Shown: one piece after another, positions 43,075 to 54,960 of the stretch
How positions within the stretch are numbered: position 1 is the first letter of the stretch
Layout of the letters: every line of letters begins with the position of its first letter
NCBI RefSeq assembly: GCF_020193655.1
Contig: NZ_JADYVE010000006.1
Coordinates: forward strand, 1 to 64,000
DNA from: Ensifer sp. IC3342
GTDB lineage: Bacteria; Pseudomonadota; Alphaproteobacteria; Rhizobiales; Rhizobiaceae
DNA length: 64,000 nucleotides
Reading direction: 5' to 3'
Position numbers and translations under genes: made by a program
The notes under the pieces: model-generated
The model's database searches: none
Seen by the model: only the letters and a program-made list of their open reading frames with translations
Told to the model about the DNA's origin: nothing

Positions 43075-44469
43075 TCAAATATGCAGTGCGTGTCCCAATC
43101 CCTTGAATGCCGCTTCCTGAAGGGCCTCCGATTGCGTCGGATGCGCGTGGATCGTGCCGGCGATATCCTCCAGCCGTGCGCCCATCTCGATCGCCAGCGC
43201 AAAGGTCGCCGAGAGTTCCGAGACGCCATGGCCGACCGCGTGGATGCCGAGCACCAGATGATTATCGGCACGCGCGACGACGCGGACGAAACCGTCTTCG
43301 GAAAGCGTCGTCATGGCGCGGCCGTTCGCCTGGAACGGAAACTGGCCGATCTTGATCTCGACGCCGGTCGCGCGCGCCTCATCCGGCGAAAGGCCGGCGC
43401 TGACGATCTCCGGGTCGGTGAAGCAGACGGCCGGGACGCAATGCTTGTCCCAACTCCGCTTCCGTCCGGCGACGATCTCGGCCACTATTTCGCCCTGCGC
43501 CATGGCACGATGTGCGAGCATCGGTTCACCGGTGACGTCGCCGATCGCATAAATGCCGCGCATCGAGGTGCGGCATTGGTCGTCGATGCGGATGAATCTC
43601 CCGGCGAGATCGAGATCGATCTCTTCGATGCCCCATCCTTCCGTGACGGGCCTGCGGCCGACGGTCACGAGAACCTTTTCGGCGGGCACCTCGAAGGGCC
43701 TGCCATTTTCTTCCGCAAGCAGACCGCGGCCATCGGCCGAGAGCCGCTTGGCGGCTGTGCGTGTGAAAACATCGATGCCGAGTTCGCCAAGCCGCTTCAT
43801 CACCGGCTTCGAAAGCTCCGCGTCGTATTGCGGCAGGATGCGATCCATAGCTTCGAGCACGGTGGCTTTCGAGCCGAGCTTGGCGAAGGCGATGCCGAGT
43901 TCGAGGCCGATATAGCCGCCGCCGATGACGGCAAGCGTCTCGGGAACCGCTTTCAGCGCCAGTGCTCCGGTCGAGGAGATAACGTTCTCGCCGAAGGGCA
44001 GGTCGGGGAGTTCGACTGGTGCCGAGCCGGTGGCGATAACGACCGCTTCGGCGCGAATGCGCTGCAGACCGGTTTCGGTCTCGACGTCCACGGTCTTGCC
44101 GTCGACGAAGCGTGCCTCCCCGACCACGGCCTTGACGCCCGCCTTTTTCAGCAGACCCGTGACACCACCGTTCAGCCGCCCGACGATGCCGTCCTTCCAG
44201 GCGACGGTGCGCGCGAGATCGATCGCCGGCGCGCTCAGCGAAAGTCCGAGCGGACTCTTGCCGGATGCCGCCGCGCGGAGCTTGTGGAACTCCTCAGCCG
44301 CATGGATCAGCGCCTTCGAGGGGATGCAGCCGACATTGAGGCAGGTGCCGCCGGCCTTCGCTTTTTCGACGATCACGGTGTCGACGCCGAGCTGGCCGGC
44401 GCGGATCGCGCAGACATAGCCGCCGGGACCGGCACCAAGCACCAGAAGCTTGCAGGAGATTTCTTTCAT
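43075..44469 (-). CDS. lpdA: Dihydrolipoamide dehydrogenase (E3 of branched-chain complex)
   Basis: A 464-aa flavoprotein disulfide reductase. The FAD motif is GAGPGG (12-17), the redox cysteines are Cys43 and Cys48 (GGTCLNVGCIP), an NAD motif VIGGGYIGLELG lies near 180, and the C-terminal HAHPTQSE carries the catalytic His-Glu pair. It re-oxidises the lipoyl groups of E2 with NAD+. It is the last gene of the operon, 7 bases after E2. Confidence 0.96.
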   Translation of the reverse strand: MKEISCKLLVLGAGPGGYVCAIRAGQLGVDTVIVEKAKAGGTCLNVGCIPSKALIHAAEEFHKLRAAASGKSPLGLSLSAPAIDLARTVAWKDGIVGRLNGGVTGLLKKAGVKAVVGEARFVDGKTVDVETETGLQRIRAEAVVIATGSAPVELPDLPFGENVISSTGALALKAVPETLAVIGGGYIGLELGIAFAKLGSKATVLEAMDRILPQYDAELSKPVMKRLGELGIDVFTRTAAKRLSADGRGLLAEENGRPFEVPAEKVLVTVGRRPVTEGWGIEEIDLDLAGRFIRIDDQCRTSMRGIYAIGDVTGEPMLAHRAMAQGEIVAEIVAGRKRSWDKHCVPAVCFTDPEIVSAGLSPDEARATGVEIKIGQFPFQANGRAMTTLSEDGFVRVVARADNHLVLGIHAVGHGVSELSATFALAIEMGARLEDIAGTIHAHPTQSEALQEAAFKGLGHALHI

Positions 44470-44476
44470 GATCGCA

Positions 44477-45757
44477 TCATCCTTCCACGAAAATCAGCGC
44501 CGGCGTTTCGAGCAGCGTCTTCAGCCGCTGAACGAAGGTCGCGGCGTCCCAGCCGTCGATGACGCGGTGATCGAAGCTGGATGAGAGATTCATGATCTTG
44601 CGCGGAACGAATTGCGTCCCGTCCCAGACAGGACGAATGGCGATCTTGTTGACCCCGACGATCGCCACCTCCGGATGGTTGATGACCGGCGTCGAGGCGA
44701 TGCCGCCAAGCGCGCCAAGCGAACTGATGGTGATGGTCGAACCGGTCAGCTCGTCGCGGGTCGCGGTCCCGGTGCGGGCCGCATCCGCCAGCCTGTTCAG
44801 CTCTGCGGCGCAGTCCCAGATTCCCCGGGCCTCGGCATGGCGCACGACCGGGACGGTCAGGCCGGCGGGGGTCTGGGTGGCGATGCCGATATGAACGGCG
44901 GCGTGCCGATGAATGACACCGGCGCCGTCGTCGAAGGTGGCGTTGACGCCCGGCTGCTCGGCGATCGTCCTGACCAGCGCCCGCATCAGGAAGGGCAGGA
45001 CCGTCAGCTTTGGCTGATCGGGCTTGCGGTCGCGGTTCATGGTCGCGCGCAGGTCTTCAAGCGCCGTCATGTCCATTTCCTCCACATAGGTGATGTGGGG
45101 AATGCGCGAGGTGGAGAGCGTCATCTTCTCGGCGATGCGCCGCCTGAGACCGGTGACCTTGATTTCCTCCACTGCGGTCTTGCGGAGAAGACCGATTACT
45201 GCGGGCGCCGGCTGGGCACCGCGGCTCAGAAAGAGATCGAGATCGTCATGGGTGATCCGGCCAGCGGGGCCGGTGCCGATCACCTGCCTGAGGTCGACAC
45301 CGCTGTCTTTCGCGCGGAGCCGGACGGCCGGCGAGGCGAGCGGTTTCTTCGACACGTCCGGCGCCTCGCGCGCCGCCGGTGCCGCTCTTGTCTCGATCCT
45401 TTCGGGCTTCGGCGGCGCTTTCGGCGCCGGCGGGGCAGAGACCGCCACGGGCTCTTCAAACACGTCTTCGGCAAGCGCCTGCGGAATGCTGTCCGGCGGT
45501 GGCTCGCCGGCTTCGGTGGCGGTCTCGATCCTGACGAGCGGCGCCTTCACGGCGACGGTATCGCCGACTTCCGCTCCGAGCCACAACACCTTGCCGGATA
45601 CCGGCGACGGGATCTCGACGGTTGCCTTATCTGTCATCACCGCAGCGAGAACCATATCTTCGCGTACGGGATCGCCGAGCTTCACATGCCACTCTACAAG
45701 CTCGGCCTCAGCGACGCCTTCGCCGACATCGGGCATCTTCAGGATAAATTCGCCCAT
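44477..45757 (-). CDS. bkdB: Branched-chain 2-oxoacid dehydrogenase E2 (lipoamide acyltransferase)
   Basis: A 426-aa E2. One lipoyl domain (residues 1-80; lipoyl-lysine Lys44 in MTDKATVEIP), a Pro/Ala-rich linker, a peripheral-subunit-binding domain (about 140-175; SPAVRLRAKDSGVDLRQVIGTG) and the C-terminal acyltransferase core with HRVIDGWDAATF. It transfers the acyl group from E1 to CoA. The ATG at 45757 directly follows the stop of the E1-beta gene; the longer upstream frame lies inside that gene. Confidence 0.96.
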   Translation of the reverse strand: MGEFILKMPDVGEGVAEAELVEWHVKLGDPVREDMVLAAVMTDKATVEIPSPVSGKVLWLGAEVGDTVAVKAPLVRIETATEAGEPPPDSIPQALAEDVFEEPVAVSAPPAPKAPPKPERIETRAAPAAREAPDVSKKPLASPAVRLRAKDSGVDLRQVIGTGPAGRITHDDLDLFLSRGAQPAPAVIGLLRKTAVEEIKVTGLRRRIAEKMTLSTSRIPHITYVEEMDMTALEDLRATMNRDRKPDQPKLTVLPFLMRALVRTIAEQPGVNATFDDGAGVIHRHAAVHIGIATQTPAGLTVPVVRHAEARGIWDCAAELNRLADAARTGTATRDELTGSTITISSLGALGGIASTPVINHPEVAIVGVNKIAIRPVWDGTQFVPRKIMNLSSSFDHRVIDGWDAATFVQRLKTLLETPALIFVEG

Positions 45758-45759
45758 CG

Positions 45760-46773
45760 TCAGGCCTCCATCACTTCGGTGAGCGCGCGGCCGACGCGCG
45801 CGGGGCCGGGGAAATAGTCCCATTCCTGCGCGTGCGGGTAGGGCGTATCCCAGCCGGTCACCCGGACCACCGGCGCCTCCAGATGATAGAAGCAATGCTC
45901 CTGCACGAGAGACACGAGCTCAGCGCCAAAACCGGATGTCAGCGTCGCTTCGTGCACGACGACGCAGCGTCCCGTCTTGGTGACCGACTGCACGATCGTA
46001 TCGAGGTCGAGCGGCAGCAGGCTGCGCAAGTCGATGACTTCCGCATCGATCCCGGCTTCTTCGGCGGCAGCGAGGGCGACATGCACCATAGTGCCATAGG
46101 CGACCACCGTCACGGCCGAGCCCTTGCGGCGAATTTCGGCCTTGCCGATCGGGATCGTATAGTGGCCCTCCGGCACGTCGCCGAGCTCATGCTTCGACCA
46201 GGGCGTCACCGGACGTTCGTGGTGGCCGTCGAACGGGCCGTTGTAGAGCCGCTTCGGCTCCAGGAACATCACCGGATCCGGGTCTTCGATCGCCGAAATC
46301 AGAAGTCCCTTGGCGTCATAGGGGTTCGACGGAACGATGACCTTCAGGCCGCATACATGGGTGAAGAGCGCTTCCGGGCTCTGGCTGTGGGTCTGGCCGC
46401 CGAAGATGCCGCCGCCGGTCGGCATGCGCAGGACGATCGGGCAGGTGAAGTCGCCGTTCGAGCGATAGCGGATGCGCGCCGCCTCCTGGGTAATCTGGTC
46501 ATAGGCCGGATACATGTAGTCGGCGAACTGGATTTCGACGCAGGGTTTCAGCCCGTAGGCGGCCATGCCGATGGCGGTACCGACGATGCCGGATTCGCTG
46601 ATCGGGGCGTCGAAGCAGCGGGTCTTGCCGTACTTTGCCTGAAGCCCCTGCGTGCAACGGAAAACGCCGCCAAAATAGCCGACGTCCTCGCCGAAGACGA
46701 CGACGTTCTCGTCGCGCGCCATCGAGACGTCCATGGCGCTCCGCACCGCTTCGATCATTGTCATTCTGGCCAT
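45760..46773 (-). CDS. bkdA2: Branched-chain 2-oxoacid dehydrogenase E1 beta
   Basis: A 337-aa E1-beta with the transketolase pyrimidine-binding domain (MTMIEAVRSAMDVSMARDENVVVFGEDVGYFGGVF) and C-terminal transketolase domain (EVIDLRSLLPLDLDTI, VVVHEATLTSGFGAEL). With E1-alpha it decarboxylates the 2-oxoacids of valine, leucine and isoleucine. It starts 1 base after the E1-alpha stop and ends 2 bases before the E2 start, so the four genes are translated as a unit. Confidence 0.96.
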   Translation of the reverse strand: MARMTMIEAVRSAMDVSMARDENVVVFGEDVGYFGGVFRCTQGLQAKYGKTRCFDAPISESGIVGTAIGMAAYGLKPCVEIQFADYMYPAYDQITQEAARIRYRSNGDFTCPIVLRMPTGGGIFGGQTHSQSPEALFTHVCGLKVIVPSNPYDAKGLLISAIEDPDPVMFLEPKRLYNGPFDGHHERPVTPWSKHELGDVPEGHYTIPIGKAEIRRKGSAVTVVAYGTMVHVALAAAEEAGIDAEVIDLRSLLPLDLDTIVQSVTKTGRCVVVHEATLTSGFGAELVSLVQEHCFYHLEAPVVRVTGWDTPYPHAQEWDYFPGPARVGRALTEVMEA

Positions 46774-46774
46774 G

Positions 46775-48363
<1,589 letters not shown>

Positions 48364-49695
48364 TCAGACCGGCGGCGCGATCTCGATCGGCGTGCCGTCG
48401 GAAAAACGCGAGAGCCGGAAATGCGAAGGATCGACGATCGGCGGATCTCCTGTGACGAGATCGGCGACAAGGTGGCCAGCGCCGGGACCGATACCGAAGC
48501 CATGGCCGGAAAACCCGGTTGCGATCGTCAGTCCGGGGACGTTTTCAGCATGGGAAATTACCGGCACGGCATCGGGCGTGACGTCGATGAGGCCGGCCCA
48601 GATCTGCAGCGGCGCGGCATCTCGGAATGCCGGGAAGACCTTTCTTGCGTCCTCTAACGCTCGTAACGCGGAGCGCGCATCGGGCCTGGGGTCGAGAATC
48701 CGGTGGCGTTCGAAGGCGCCAGGACGGTCGAGCGGCACGGGTGCGATCTCGAAGAGCTCGCGCCAGCTCTGCGCGCTCACGCCGACCTGCACGGCCTCGC
48801 CCTCGGCCTTTCGCGCAGGCTGAAAATCACGAAAGAAGGCGAAGCTGTCCGGGACGACCGGATGCAGGTTGGCGCCGCCGTCGGCGATGGTATAGCCGCC
48901 GTCGAGCCGTTTTCGATAGGCATAGCTCGCCGTCGCGCCGGCGCCTTCGGGTCCGCCGTCGACCGGGGTCGTTCTGAGCACGGTGTTGCGCACCTTCAGT
49001 TGCGGTAGCCGGACTCCGAGTCCCTTGCAAAAGAGCCGAGACCAGGCACCGCCGGCGAGAACGACCGTGGCGGTTTCGATGCGGCCCTTTTCCGTGATGA
49101 CGGCGCTGATCCGGCCAGCGCTTCTCTCGATCCCGCGCACGGCGCAGCCGGTGATGATATGCGCCCCGGCGCGCCTCGCGCCCGCGGCAATTGCCGGCAC
49201 CGCCTTCTGCGGCTCGGCCCGGCCGTCGCTCGCCGTAAAGAGTGCGCCTTTGTAGCGGGTCGTCGCTCCGGCCATCCTAGACTGGGTCTCGTCCGGGCCG
49301 ACCTGGCGGCTGTCGACGCCATGATGCCTGGCATGCGCCAGCCAGGCATCCCTATTGGCGATATCCCGTTCGTCTTCCGAAACATACAAAATGCCGCTGC
49401 GGCGAAATCCGGTTTCACCGCCGACGCGCGCGTCGAGCGTATCCCAGATTTTCAGTGCCGCCATGGCAAGCGGGATCTCGCGGCGGTCGCGGCCCATGAC
49501 GCGCACCCAACCCCAATTGCGGCTCGATTGCTCACCGCCGAGCGCGCCTTTCTCGCACAGCACGACTTGCACGCCGCGTTCAGCGAGAAAGAGCGCGGTA
49601 CTGACGCCGATAATGCCACCGCCGACAATCACGACCTCGGCTTTCGCGGGTAGCGTGTCATCGGTGGCGACAGGGTCGAGAACGGGACCGGGCAT
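48364..49695 (-). CDS. FAD-dependent oxidoreductase (D-amino-acid dehydrogenase-like DAO)
   Basis: A 443-aa DAO-family flavoprotein. The dinucleotide-binding motif is VIVGGGIIGVSTALFLAERG near 22-41, followed by SSRNWGWVR, and the C-terminal FAD motif GLTIATGFSGHGFGIGPGAG is near 395. It should oxidise an amine or D-amino/imino acid in the cytoplasm or at the membrane; the substrate is not evident. The ribosome binding site is weak. It is divergent from the SDR gene across 257 bases, which might mean a shared control region. Confidence 0.88.
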   Translation of the reverse strand: MPGPVLDPVATDDTLPAKAEVVIVGGGIIGVSTALFLAERGVQVVLCEKGALGGEQSSRNWGWVRVMGRDRREIPLAMAALKIWDTLDARVGGETGFRRSGILYVSEDERDIANRDAWLAHARHHGVDSRQVGPDETQSRMAGATTRYKGALFTASDGRAEPQKAVPAIAAGARRAGAHIITGCAVRGIERSAGRISAVITEKGRIETATVVLAGGAWSRLFCKGLGVRLPQLKVRNTVLRTTPVDGGPEGAGATASYAYRKRLDGGYTIADGGANLHPVVPDSFAFFRDFQPARKAEGEAVQVGVSAQSWRELFEIAPVPLDRPGAFERHRILDPRPDARSALRALEDARKVFPAFRDAAPLQIWAGLIDVTPDAVPVISHAENVPGLTIATGFSGHGFGIGPGAGHLVADLVTGDPPIVDPSHFRLSRFSDGTPIEIAPPV

Positions 49696-49907
49696 GAAAT
49701 GTCTCTAAGGTAATAGTAACTGTTCAGCAATCGCTGCACCGTTGCTCGCTCCCGATCAAGGTTGTGCGACCGATTAGCTGACCACGATGCGCAATTGCAA
49801 CAGCAGAGCCTTCCAAAGGCGTCCCGCTACAATCTGTCTTTTTTCGATAAAAATACGATTGCGCGCTTGACAGATCGGCGCGCTCCGATGTCTCTTGGCG
49901 AGCATGA

Positions 49908-50690
<783 letters not shown>

Positions 50691-50746
50691 CAACGTGCCG
50701 CACGGCTGGCCTTCCAGAACTTCGGCCGAGACTCTATGCTCGCGGC

Positions 50747-51139
50747 ATGCGTGACGAAGACTATAAACTCCACCCGGTGCTGCGCATCGATTTTCCGCCC
50801 GACGATCGCCTTGGGCGCGGCAAGATCATGCTCCTGGAACTCATCCGCGAAACCGGTTCGATTTCCGCCGCCGGACGCGCGATGGACATGTCCTACCGGC
50901 GCGCTTGGCTGCTCGTCGATGCCTTGAACCGGATGTTCAAGGAACCTTCGGTGGAATCGCAGCGCGGCGGCAAGCAGGGCGGTGGTGCCGCCGTCACCGC
51001 TTTCGGCGAGATGCTGATCCAGCGTTTCCGGGCGATGGAGGCAAAGGCTTGCGCGGCGATCGGGGACGATCTCGACTGGCTTGAGGCCGTCCGCAATCGC
51101 AATGCCGTTTCTGTCGAGGAGACGGCTCGGCACGAGTGA
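50747..51139 (+). CDS. ModE-like single-domain regulator
   Basis: A 130-aa protein equal to the N-terminal DNA-binding half of ModE: the winged helix with IMLLELIRETGSISAAGRAMDMSYRRAWLLVDALN (about 26-61) is typical. The C-terminal molybdate-binding (TOBE/DiMOP) repeats of full ModE are absent. Such short forms occur in Rhizobiales and related groups. It is convergent with modC and a repeat element lies between, so it is a natural candidate regulator of modABC, perhaps not sensing molybdate directly. Confidence 0.88.
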   Translation: MRDEDYKLHPVLRIDFPPDDRLGRGKIMLLELIRETGSISAAGRAMDMSYRRAWLLVDALNRMFKEPSVESQRGGKQGGGAAVTAFGEMLIQRFRAMEAKACAAIGDDLDWLEAVRNRNAVSVEETARHE

Positions 51140-51147
51140 GCCACGCC

Positions 51148-51209
51148 AGCGCGGCGCTGCAGCACCTTGAATCGCCGCATGATCCTTAAATCGATTTAAG
51201 AATCATGTG
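51148..51209. repeat. Rhizobial intergenic repeat, family A (partial)
   Basis: Contains agcgcggcgctgcagcacct, tgaatcgccgcatgatcctt and an AT-rich arm, aaatcgatttaag, the same parts as other family A copies but diverged. It reaches into the last codons of modC. Confidence 0.6.
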
Positions 51210-52279
51210 TGATTGAGCGCCACCGTCTTGACGATCGCGTGTATCGATTTTCCGGGCGCAAGCTCAAGCGCCTCGCGCGACAGGGCTGTGATGCGGGCCA
51301 GAATGACATTGCCGCCACATCGCAGGCGAACGTCGAAGCTGCCTTTTTCATCGGGCGAAAGATCGATAACTGTCCCTTCGAACACGTTGAGCGCGCTGAT
51401 GCCTTCGGGACGTGCGGTGGCCAGCATGACGTCGCGCGCGGCGATATGGAGGCGGACGCTGTGGCCCAGAGGAGCGAAGAGTTGCGGCACGCGCACGAGA
51501 CATTCGCCCGCCCGGACGATCGTCAGATTGTGGGTGCTGTCGTGGCTCTCGACCACGCCCTCGAGCAGGGCGCCTGCCTCGCGCCAGTCCATCGCGTGCA
51601 CCGCTGCCGGCTGGCTCAAGATAGCGGCCGCGTCGCCCGACGCCAGTACCCGGCCGTTCTCGATCACGATGACACGCTCAGCGAGCCGCGCGACTTCCGC
51701 GACCGAGTGGCTGACATAGACGATCGGAATTCTGGTTTCGTCGCGAAGCCGCTCGAGATAGGGCAGGATCTCCGCCTTTCGCGCCTCGTCGAGCGCGGCG
51801 AGCGGTTCGTCCATCAACAGGAGGCGGGGAGAGGCAAGCAGCGCACGGCCGACGGCGACGCGCTGGCGTTCGCCGCCGGAAAGCGTCGAGGGGCGACGAT
51901 CGAGCAGGTGGCCGATGCCAAGCATTTCGACGATTCGCCCAAACTCCGACGCGGACTTTCCCGCGCCGGAAAACCAGCGCCCAAAGGCCAGGTTTCCGCG
52001 GACACTCAGATGCGGAAAAAGGCGTGGTTCCTGGAAGACATAACCGAAGCGGCGCCGGTGGATCGGCGTGAATATGCGCTTCCTGCTGTCTGCGATCACG
52101 TCACCGTCAAGCACGATCCGGCCGACATCGGGACGGAGAAGACCAGCGATGATGTTGATGAGCGAGGTCTTGCCCGACCCCGAGCGGCCGAACAGCGCCG
52201 TGACGCTGCCGTCGGACGTGAACGCGGCGTCGATCGTGAAGGCACCGATCCGGTGGCGGGCTTCGACTTCGAGGCTCAT
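51203..52279 (-). CDS. modC: Molybdate ABC transporter ATP-binding protein
   Basis: A 358-aa ModC. Walker [10 protein letters not shown] near 31-39, signature LSGGERQRV near 130, Walker [14 protein letters not shown] near 150, and a C-terminal MOP/TOBE domain (about 290-355; [33 protein letters not shown]) that binds molybdate. It powers molybdate uptake. The ATG at 52279 overlaps the modB stop (atga). The upstream frame extension inside modB is not coding. Confidence 0.95.
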   Translation of the reverse strand: MSLEVEARHRIGAFTIDAAFTSDGSVTALFGRSGSGKTSLINIIAGLLRPDVGRIVLDGDVIADSRKRIFTPIHRRRFGYVFQEPRLFPHLSVRGNLAFGRWFSGAGKSASEFGRIVEMLGIGHLLDRRPSTLSGGERQRVAVGRALLASPRLLLMDEPLAALDEARKAEILPYLERLRDETRIPIVYVSHSVAEVARLAERVIVIENGRVLASGDAAAILSQPAAVHAMDWREAGALLEGVVESHDSTHNLTIVRAGECLVRVPQLFAPLGHSVRLHIAARDVMLATARPEGISALNVFEGTVIDLSPDEKGSFDVRLRCGGNVILARITALSREALELAPGKSIHAIVKTVALNHT

Positions 52280-52980
52280 GCCGCCACCGACCGTTTTGCC
52301 GCGACTGCGGCGAAGATCTCCGACAGCATCAATGCCGCCAGCGAGATGATGACCGAGATGACGGCAAGGCGCATCGCTCCGGCATCGCCGCCTGGGACCT
52401 GAGTGAACGCGTAAATCGCAACGGACAGCGTCTGCGTCTCGCCCGGTATGTTGGAGACGAAGGTGATCGTCGCCCCGAACTCGCCCATCGCCTTGGCGAA
52501 GGAGAGGATCATGCCGGCGACAATGCCGGGAAGGATCAGCGGCAATGTTACGGTCATGAACACCCATGCCGGTCCGGCGCCGAGCGTGGCGGCCGCGTCC
52601 TCGAGCTTGCGATCGACCGCCTCGATCGACAAGCGGATGCTGCGCACCATCAGTGGAAAGCCCATGACCGCGCAGGCAAGCGCGGCGCCCGTCCAGCGAA
52701 AGGAAAAGACAATGCCGAAATTCTCGGCGAGGAAGGCGCCGATGGGTCCTCGACGACCGAAGAGAAGCAGCAGCACGAATCCGGTGACCACCGGCGGCAG
52801 GACGAGCGGCATGTGCACGAGGCCGTTCAGGACCGACTTGCCCCAGAAGCGTCCGCGCGCGAGCACCATGGCGGCAAGCAGTGCCGGCGGCAGACTGCAC
52901 AACATCGCGACGGTCGCGACGCGCAGGCTCAGTTGGACCGCCGTCCACTCGGCATCGCTCAATGTTATCCACCAATCCAA
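52276..52980 (-). CDS. modB: Molybdate ABC transporter permease
   Basis: A 234-aa permease with about five membrane helices and the EAA loop ([21 protein letters not shown]) near 150. A TTG at 52980 is the best start: ggagg lies 10 bases upstream and the protein then begins [21 protein letters not shown], as in other ModB proteins. There is no nearby ATG; the frame runs further upstream without a site. It sits between modA (about 150 bases upstream) and modC (4-base overlap). Confidence 0.9.
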   Translation of the reverse strand: MDWWITLSDAEWTAVQLSLRVATVAMLCSLPPALLAAMVLARGRFWGKSVLNGLVHMPLVLPPVVTGFVLLLLFGRRGPIGAFLAENFGIVFSFRWTGAALACAVMGFPLMVRSIRLSIEAVDRKLEDAAATLGAGPAWVFMTVTLPLILPGIVAGMILSFAKAMGEFGATITFVSNIPGETQTLSVAIYAFTQVPGGDAGAMRLAVISVIISLAALMLSEIFAAVAAKRSVAA

Positions 52981-53133
52981 ACGCCAATTTCCTCCGCACT
53001 CAAATTCTGCGCTGCACGTCCGGTCCGACCGGAGGCCCGGAGATCGCCACGACACTCTGAACGCTAGGGGACCTTATCCATAAATCGATAATGATTTCAG
53101 CCAACACGCGCGCCCGCAGAGGGTCGCGTCAGC

Positions 53134-53940
53134 CTACTTGAGCACCGTAAAGCCTTCAGCCTTGAAGAAAGCCGCGGCCTTTGCCGACTTGACGAACTCG
53201 ACATAGGCGGCTGCGTCGGCGCTCTGGCTGTCGGCCGTCATAGCGATGGGATAGGTGATCGGCGGATGACTATCATCCGGGAAGGTGCCGATCACTTTGA
53301 CGCCTGGATCGGCGACCGCATCCGTCTGGTAGACGATGCCATAGGGCGCCTCGCCGCGAGAGACCAGGAGAAGTGCGGCCCGCACGCTCTCCGCGCCCGC
53401 TATCTTCTGTTCGACGGCCGGCCAGAGCCCCAGTTTTTCCAGTGCCGCCTTGCCGTATTTGCCGGCCGGAACCGAATCGACGGCGCCCATCGCAAGGCGG
53501 CCGTCGCCTACGAGAGCAGCGAGGTCGAAGCCGGGCTTGATATCGACGGCTTTCGAATCAGGCATTGCGGAAACGAGGACGAGGCGGTTGCCAAGCAGGT
53601 TGGAGCGGGTATCGGTTTTGATCAGCTTCTTGTCGGCAAGATAGTCCATCCACGCAAGGTCGGCCGAAATAAAGACGTCCGCGGGCGCCCCCTGTTCGAT
53701 CTGCTTCGCAAGGGTCGAGCTTGCGGCGTAGGAGGCCGTGGTCTCCTTGCCGGTTTCCCTTTGCCATTCGGCATTGATCGCGTCGAGCGCGTTCTTCAGG
53801 CTTGCGGCCGCGAAGACCGTCACCTTTTCTGCCGCACGTGCCGGGGCGAGAACCGCACCCGCCAGAGCGAGGCCCAGCACCAGCGCCAGAGCCAGATCTT
53901 TGAACCTAAATCCCGCGAGCCAATCTCTCCGTCCCCTCAT
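53134..53940 (-). CDS. modA: Molybdate-binding periplasmic protein
   Basis: A 268-aa binding protein. The signal peptide covers about residues 1-35 (cationic start, hydrophobic LALALVLGLALAGAVLAPARA). The mature part opens with VTVFAAASLKNALDAI, the ModA signature, and has LGNRLVLV and GKYGKAALEKLG downstream. It delivers molybdate to ModBC. The ATG at 53940 has ggagg upstream. An AT-rich region with the half-site atataacg (53976-53983) lies upstream and may be a regulator target. Confidence 0.95.
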   Translation of the reverse strand: MRGRRDWLAGFRFKDLALALVLGLALAGAVLAPARAAEKVTVFAAASLKNALDAINAEWQRETGKETTASYAASSTLAKQIEQGAPADVFISADLAWMDYLADKKLIKTDTRSNLLGNRLVLVSAMPDSKAVDIKPGFDLAALVGDGRLAMGAVDSVPAGKYGKAALEKLGLWPAVEQKIAGAESVRAALLLVSRGEAPYGIVYQTDAVADPGVKVIGTFPDDSHPPITYPIAMTADSQSADAAAYVEFVKSAKAAAFFKAEGFTVLK

Positions 53941-54134
53941 CCGCGGCCTCCATCCAATCGTGATATTTTTGAGGATATAACGCTTCGCTGTTTTGGTTAG
54001 CGCTATATACGAATAAATACAATGCCTCACGCAAGGATAATCAAAAACAGTGAACCGAGGCGGCGAACATCGCGGCAGTGCTTGCGATGGGCTGTCGCCG
54101 GGTTAAATTCCGGAGCGAGAGAGAAGCGAGCGAC

Positions 54135-54848
54135 ATGCCCATGGATGCGACGATCAGGCTGGAAGAGACCTGGAAGACCGCGCTGGCGCCGGAATTCCAT
54201 CACACCTATATGGCCGACCTCAAACGTTTCCTGCTGGACGAGAAAGGGCAGGGCCGGCAGATCTTTCCGAAGGGCAGCGAATATTTCCGGGCACTTGACC
54301 TCACTCCGCTCGATAAGGTGCGCGTGGTCATCCTCGGGCAGGATCCCTATCACGGCGACGGTCAGGCGCACGGGCTTTGCTTCAGTGTACGCCCCGGCGT
54401 GCGCATACCGCCGTCGCTCGTCAACATCTACAAGGAGCTTCAGGACGACCTCGGCATCCCGACGGCGCGCCACGGCTTCCTCGAAAGCTGGGCGCGCCAG
54501 GGCGTTCTGCTCCTGAACGCCGTGCTGACGGTCGAGAGAGGCCGGGCGGCATCGCATCAAGGCAAAGGCTGGGAGCGCTTCACCGACGCCGTCATCCGGG
54601 TGGTCAACGAGCAGCAGCACCCCGTCGTCTTCATGCTGTGGGGCTCCTACGCGCAAAGGAAGGCGGCCTTTGTTGATCAGTCCCGGCATCTCGTGCTGAA
54701 AGCGGCGCACCCTTCACCGCTTTCGGCACATTCGGGCTTTCACGGCTGCCGGCATTTCTCGAAGGCGAATGCATTTCTGGAATCGAGCGGATTCGAGCCG
54801 ATCGATTGGCGACTGCCCGAGAACCCTCCGCTGGCGGTCGATCGATAG
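54135..54848 (+). CDS. ung: Uracil-DNA glycosylase, family 1
   Basis: A 237-aa UNG. The catalytic water-activating motif GQDPYHG places Asp at 70, and the DNA-intercalation/His motif [11 protein letters not shown] is present near the C-terminus. It removes uracil from DNA in base-excision repair. The start at 54135 ([13 protein letters not shown]) is chosen because conserved sequence follows; a further ATG at 54141 and a longer frame from 54078 are possible. It is divergent from modA. Confidence 0.95.
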   Translation: MPMDATIRLEETWKTALAPEFHHTYMADLKRFLLDEKGQGRQIFPKGSEYFRALDLTPLDKVRVVILGQDPYHGDGQAHGLCFSVRPGVRIPPSLVNIYKELQDDLGIPTARHGFLESWARQGVLLLNAVLTVERGRAASHQGKGWERFTDAVIRVVNEQQHPVVFMLWGSYAQRKAAFVDQSRHLVLKAAHPSPLSAHSGFHGCRHFSKANAFLESSGFEPIDWRLPENPPLAVDR

Positions 54849-54960
54849 CGTTGCGCATCTGACGCGCTCCTTCCGCTCCCTGTCGCACATGGGCCTTGCG
54901 CCGCCGGCAACGATCCGCCAAAGACCGGCGTGAGCACGGCGCTGCGGATGGAGAAACAGC

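Noticed and set aside
53941-54134. A canonical ModE box upstream of modA
   Set aside because: Half-site-like sequences are present but face outward and are too far apart; kept only as a weak remark.
54849-54960. Searched for a cobalamin riboswitch before cobF and in the cobF-cobG gap
   Set aside because: No B12-box-like core or compatible stem set was visible in either gap.
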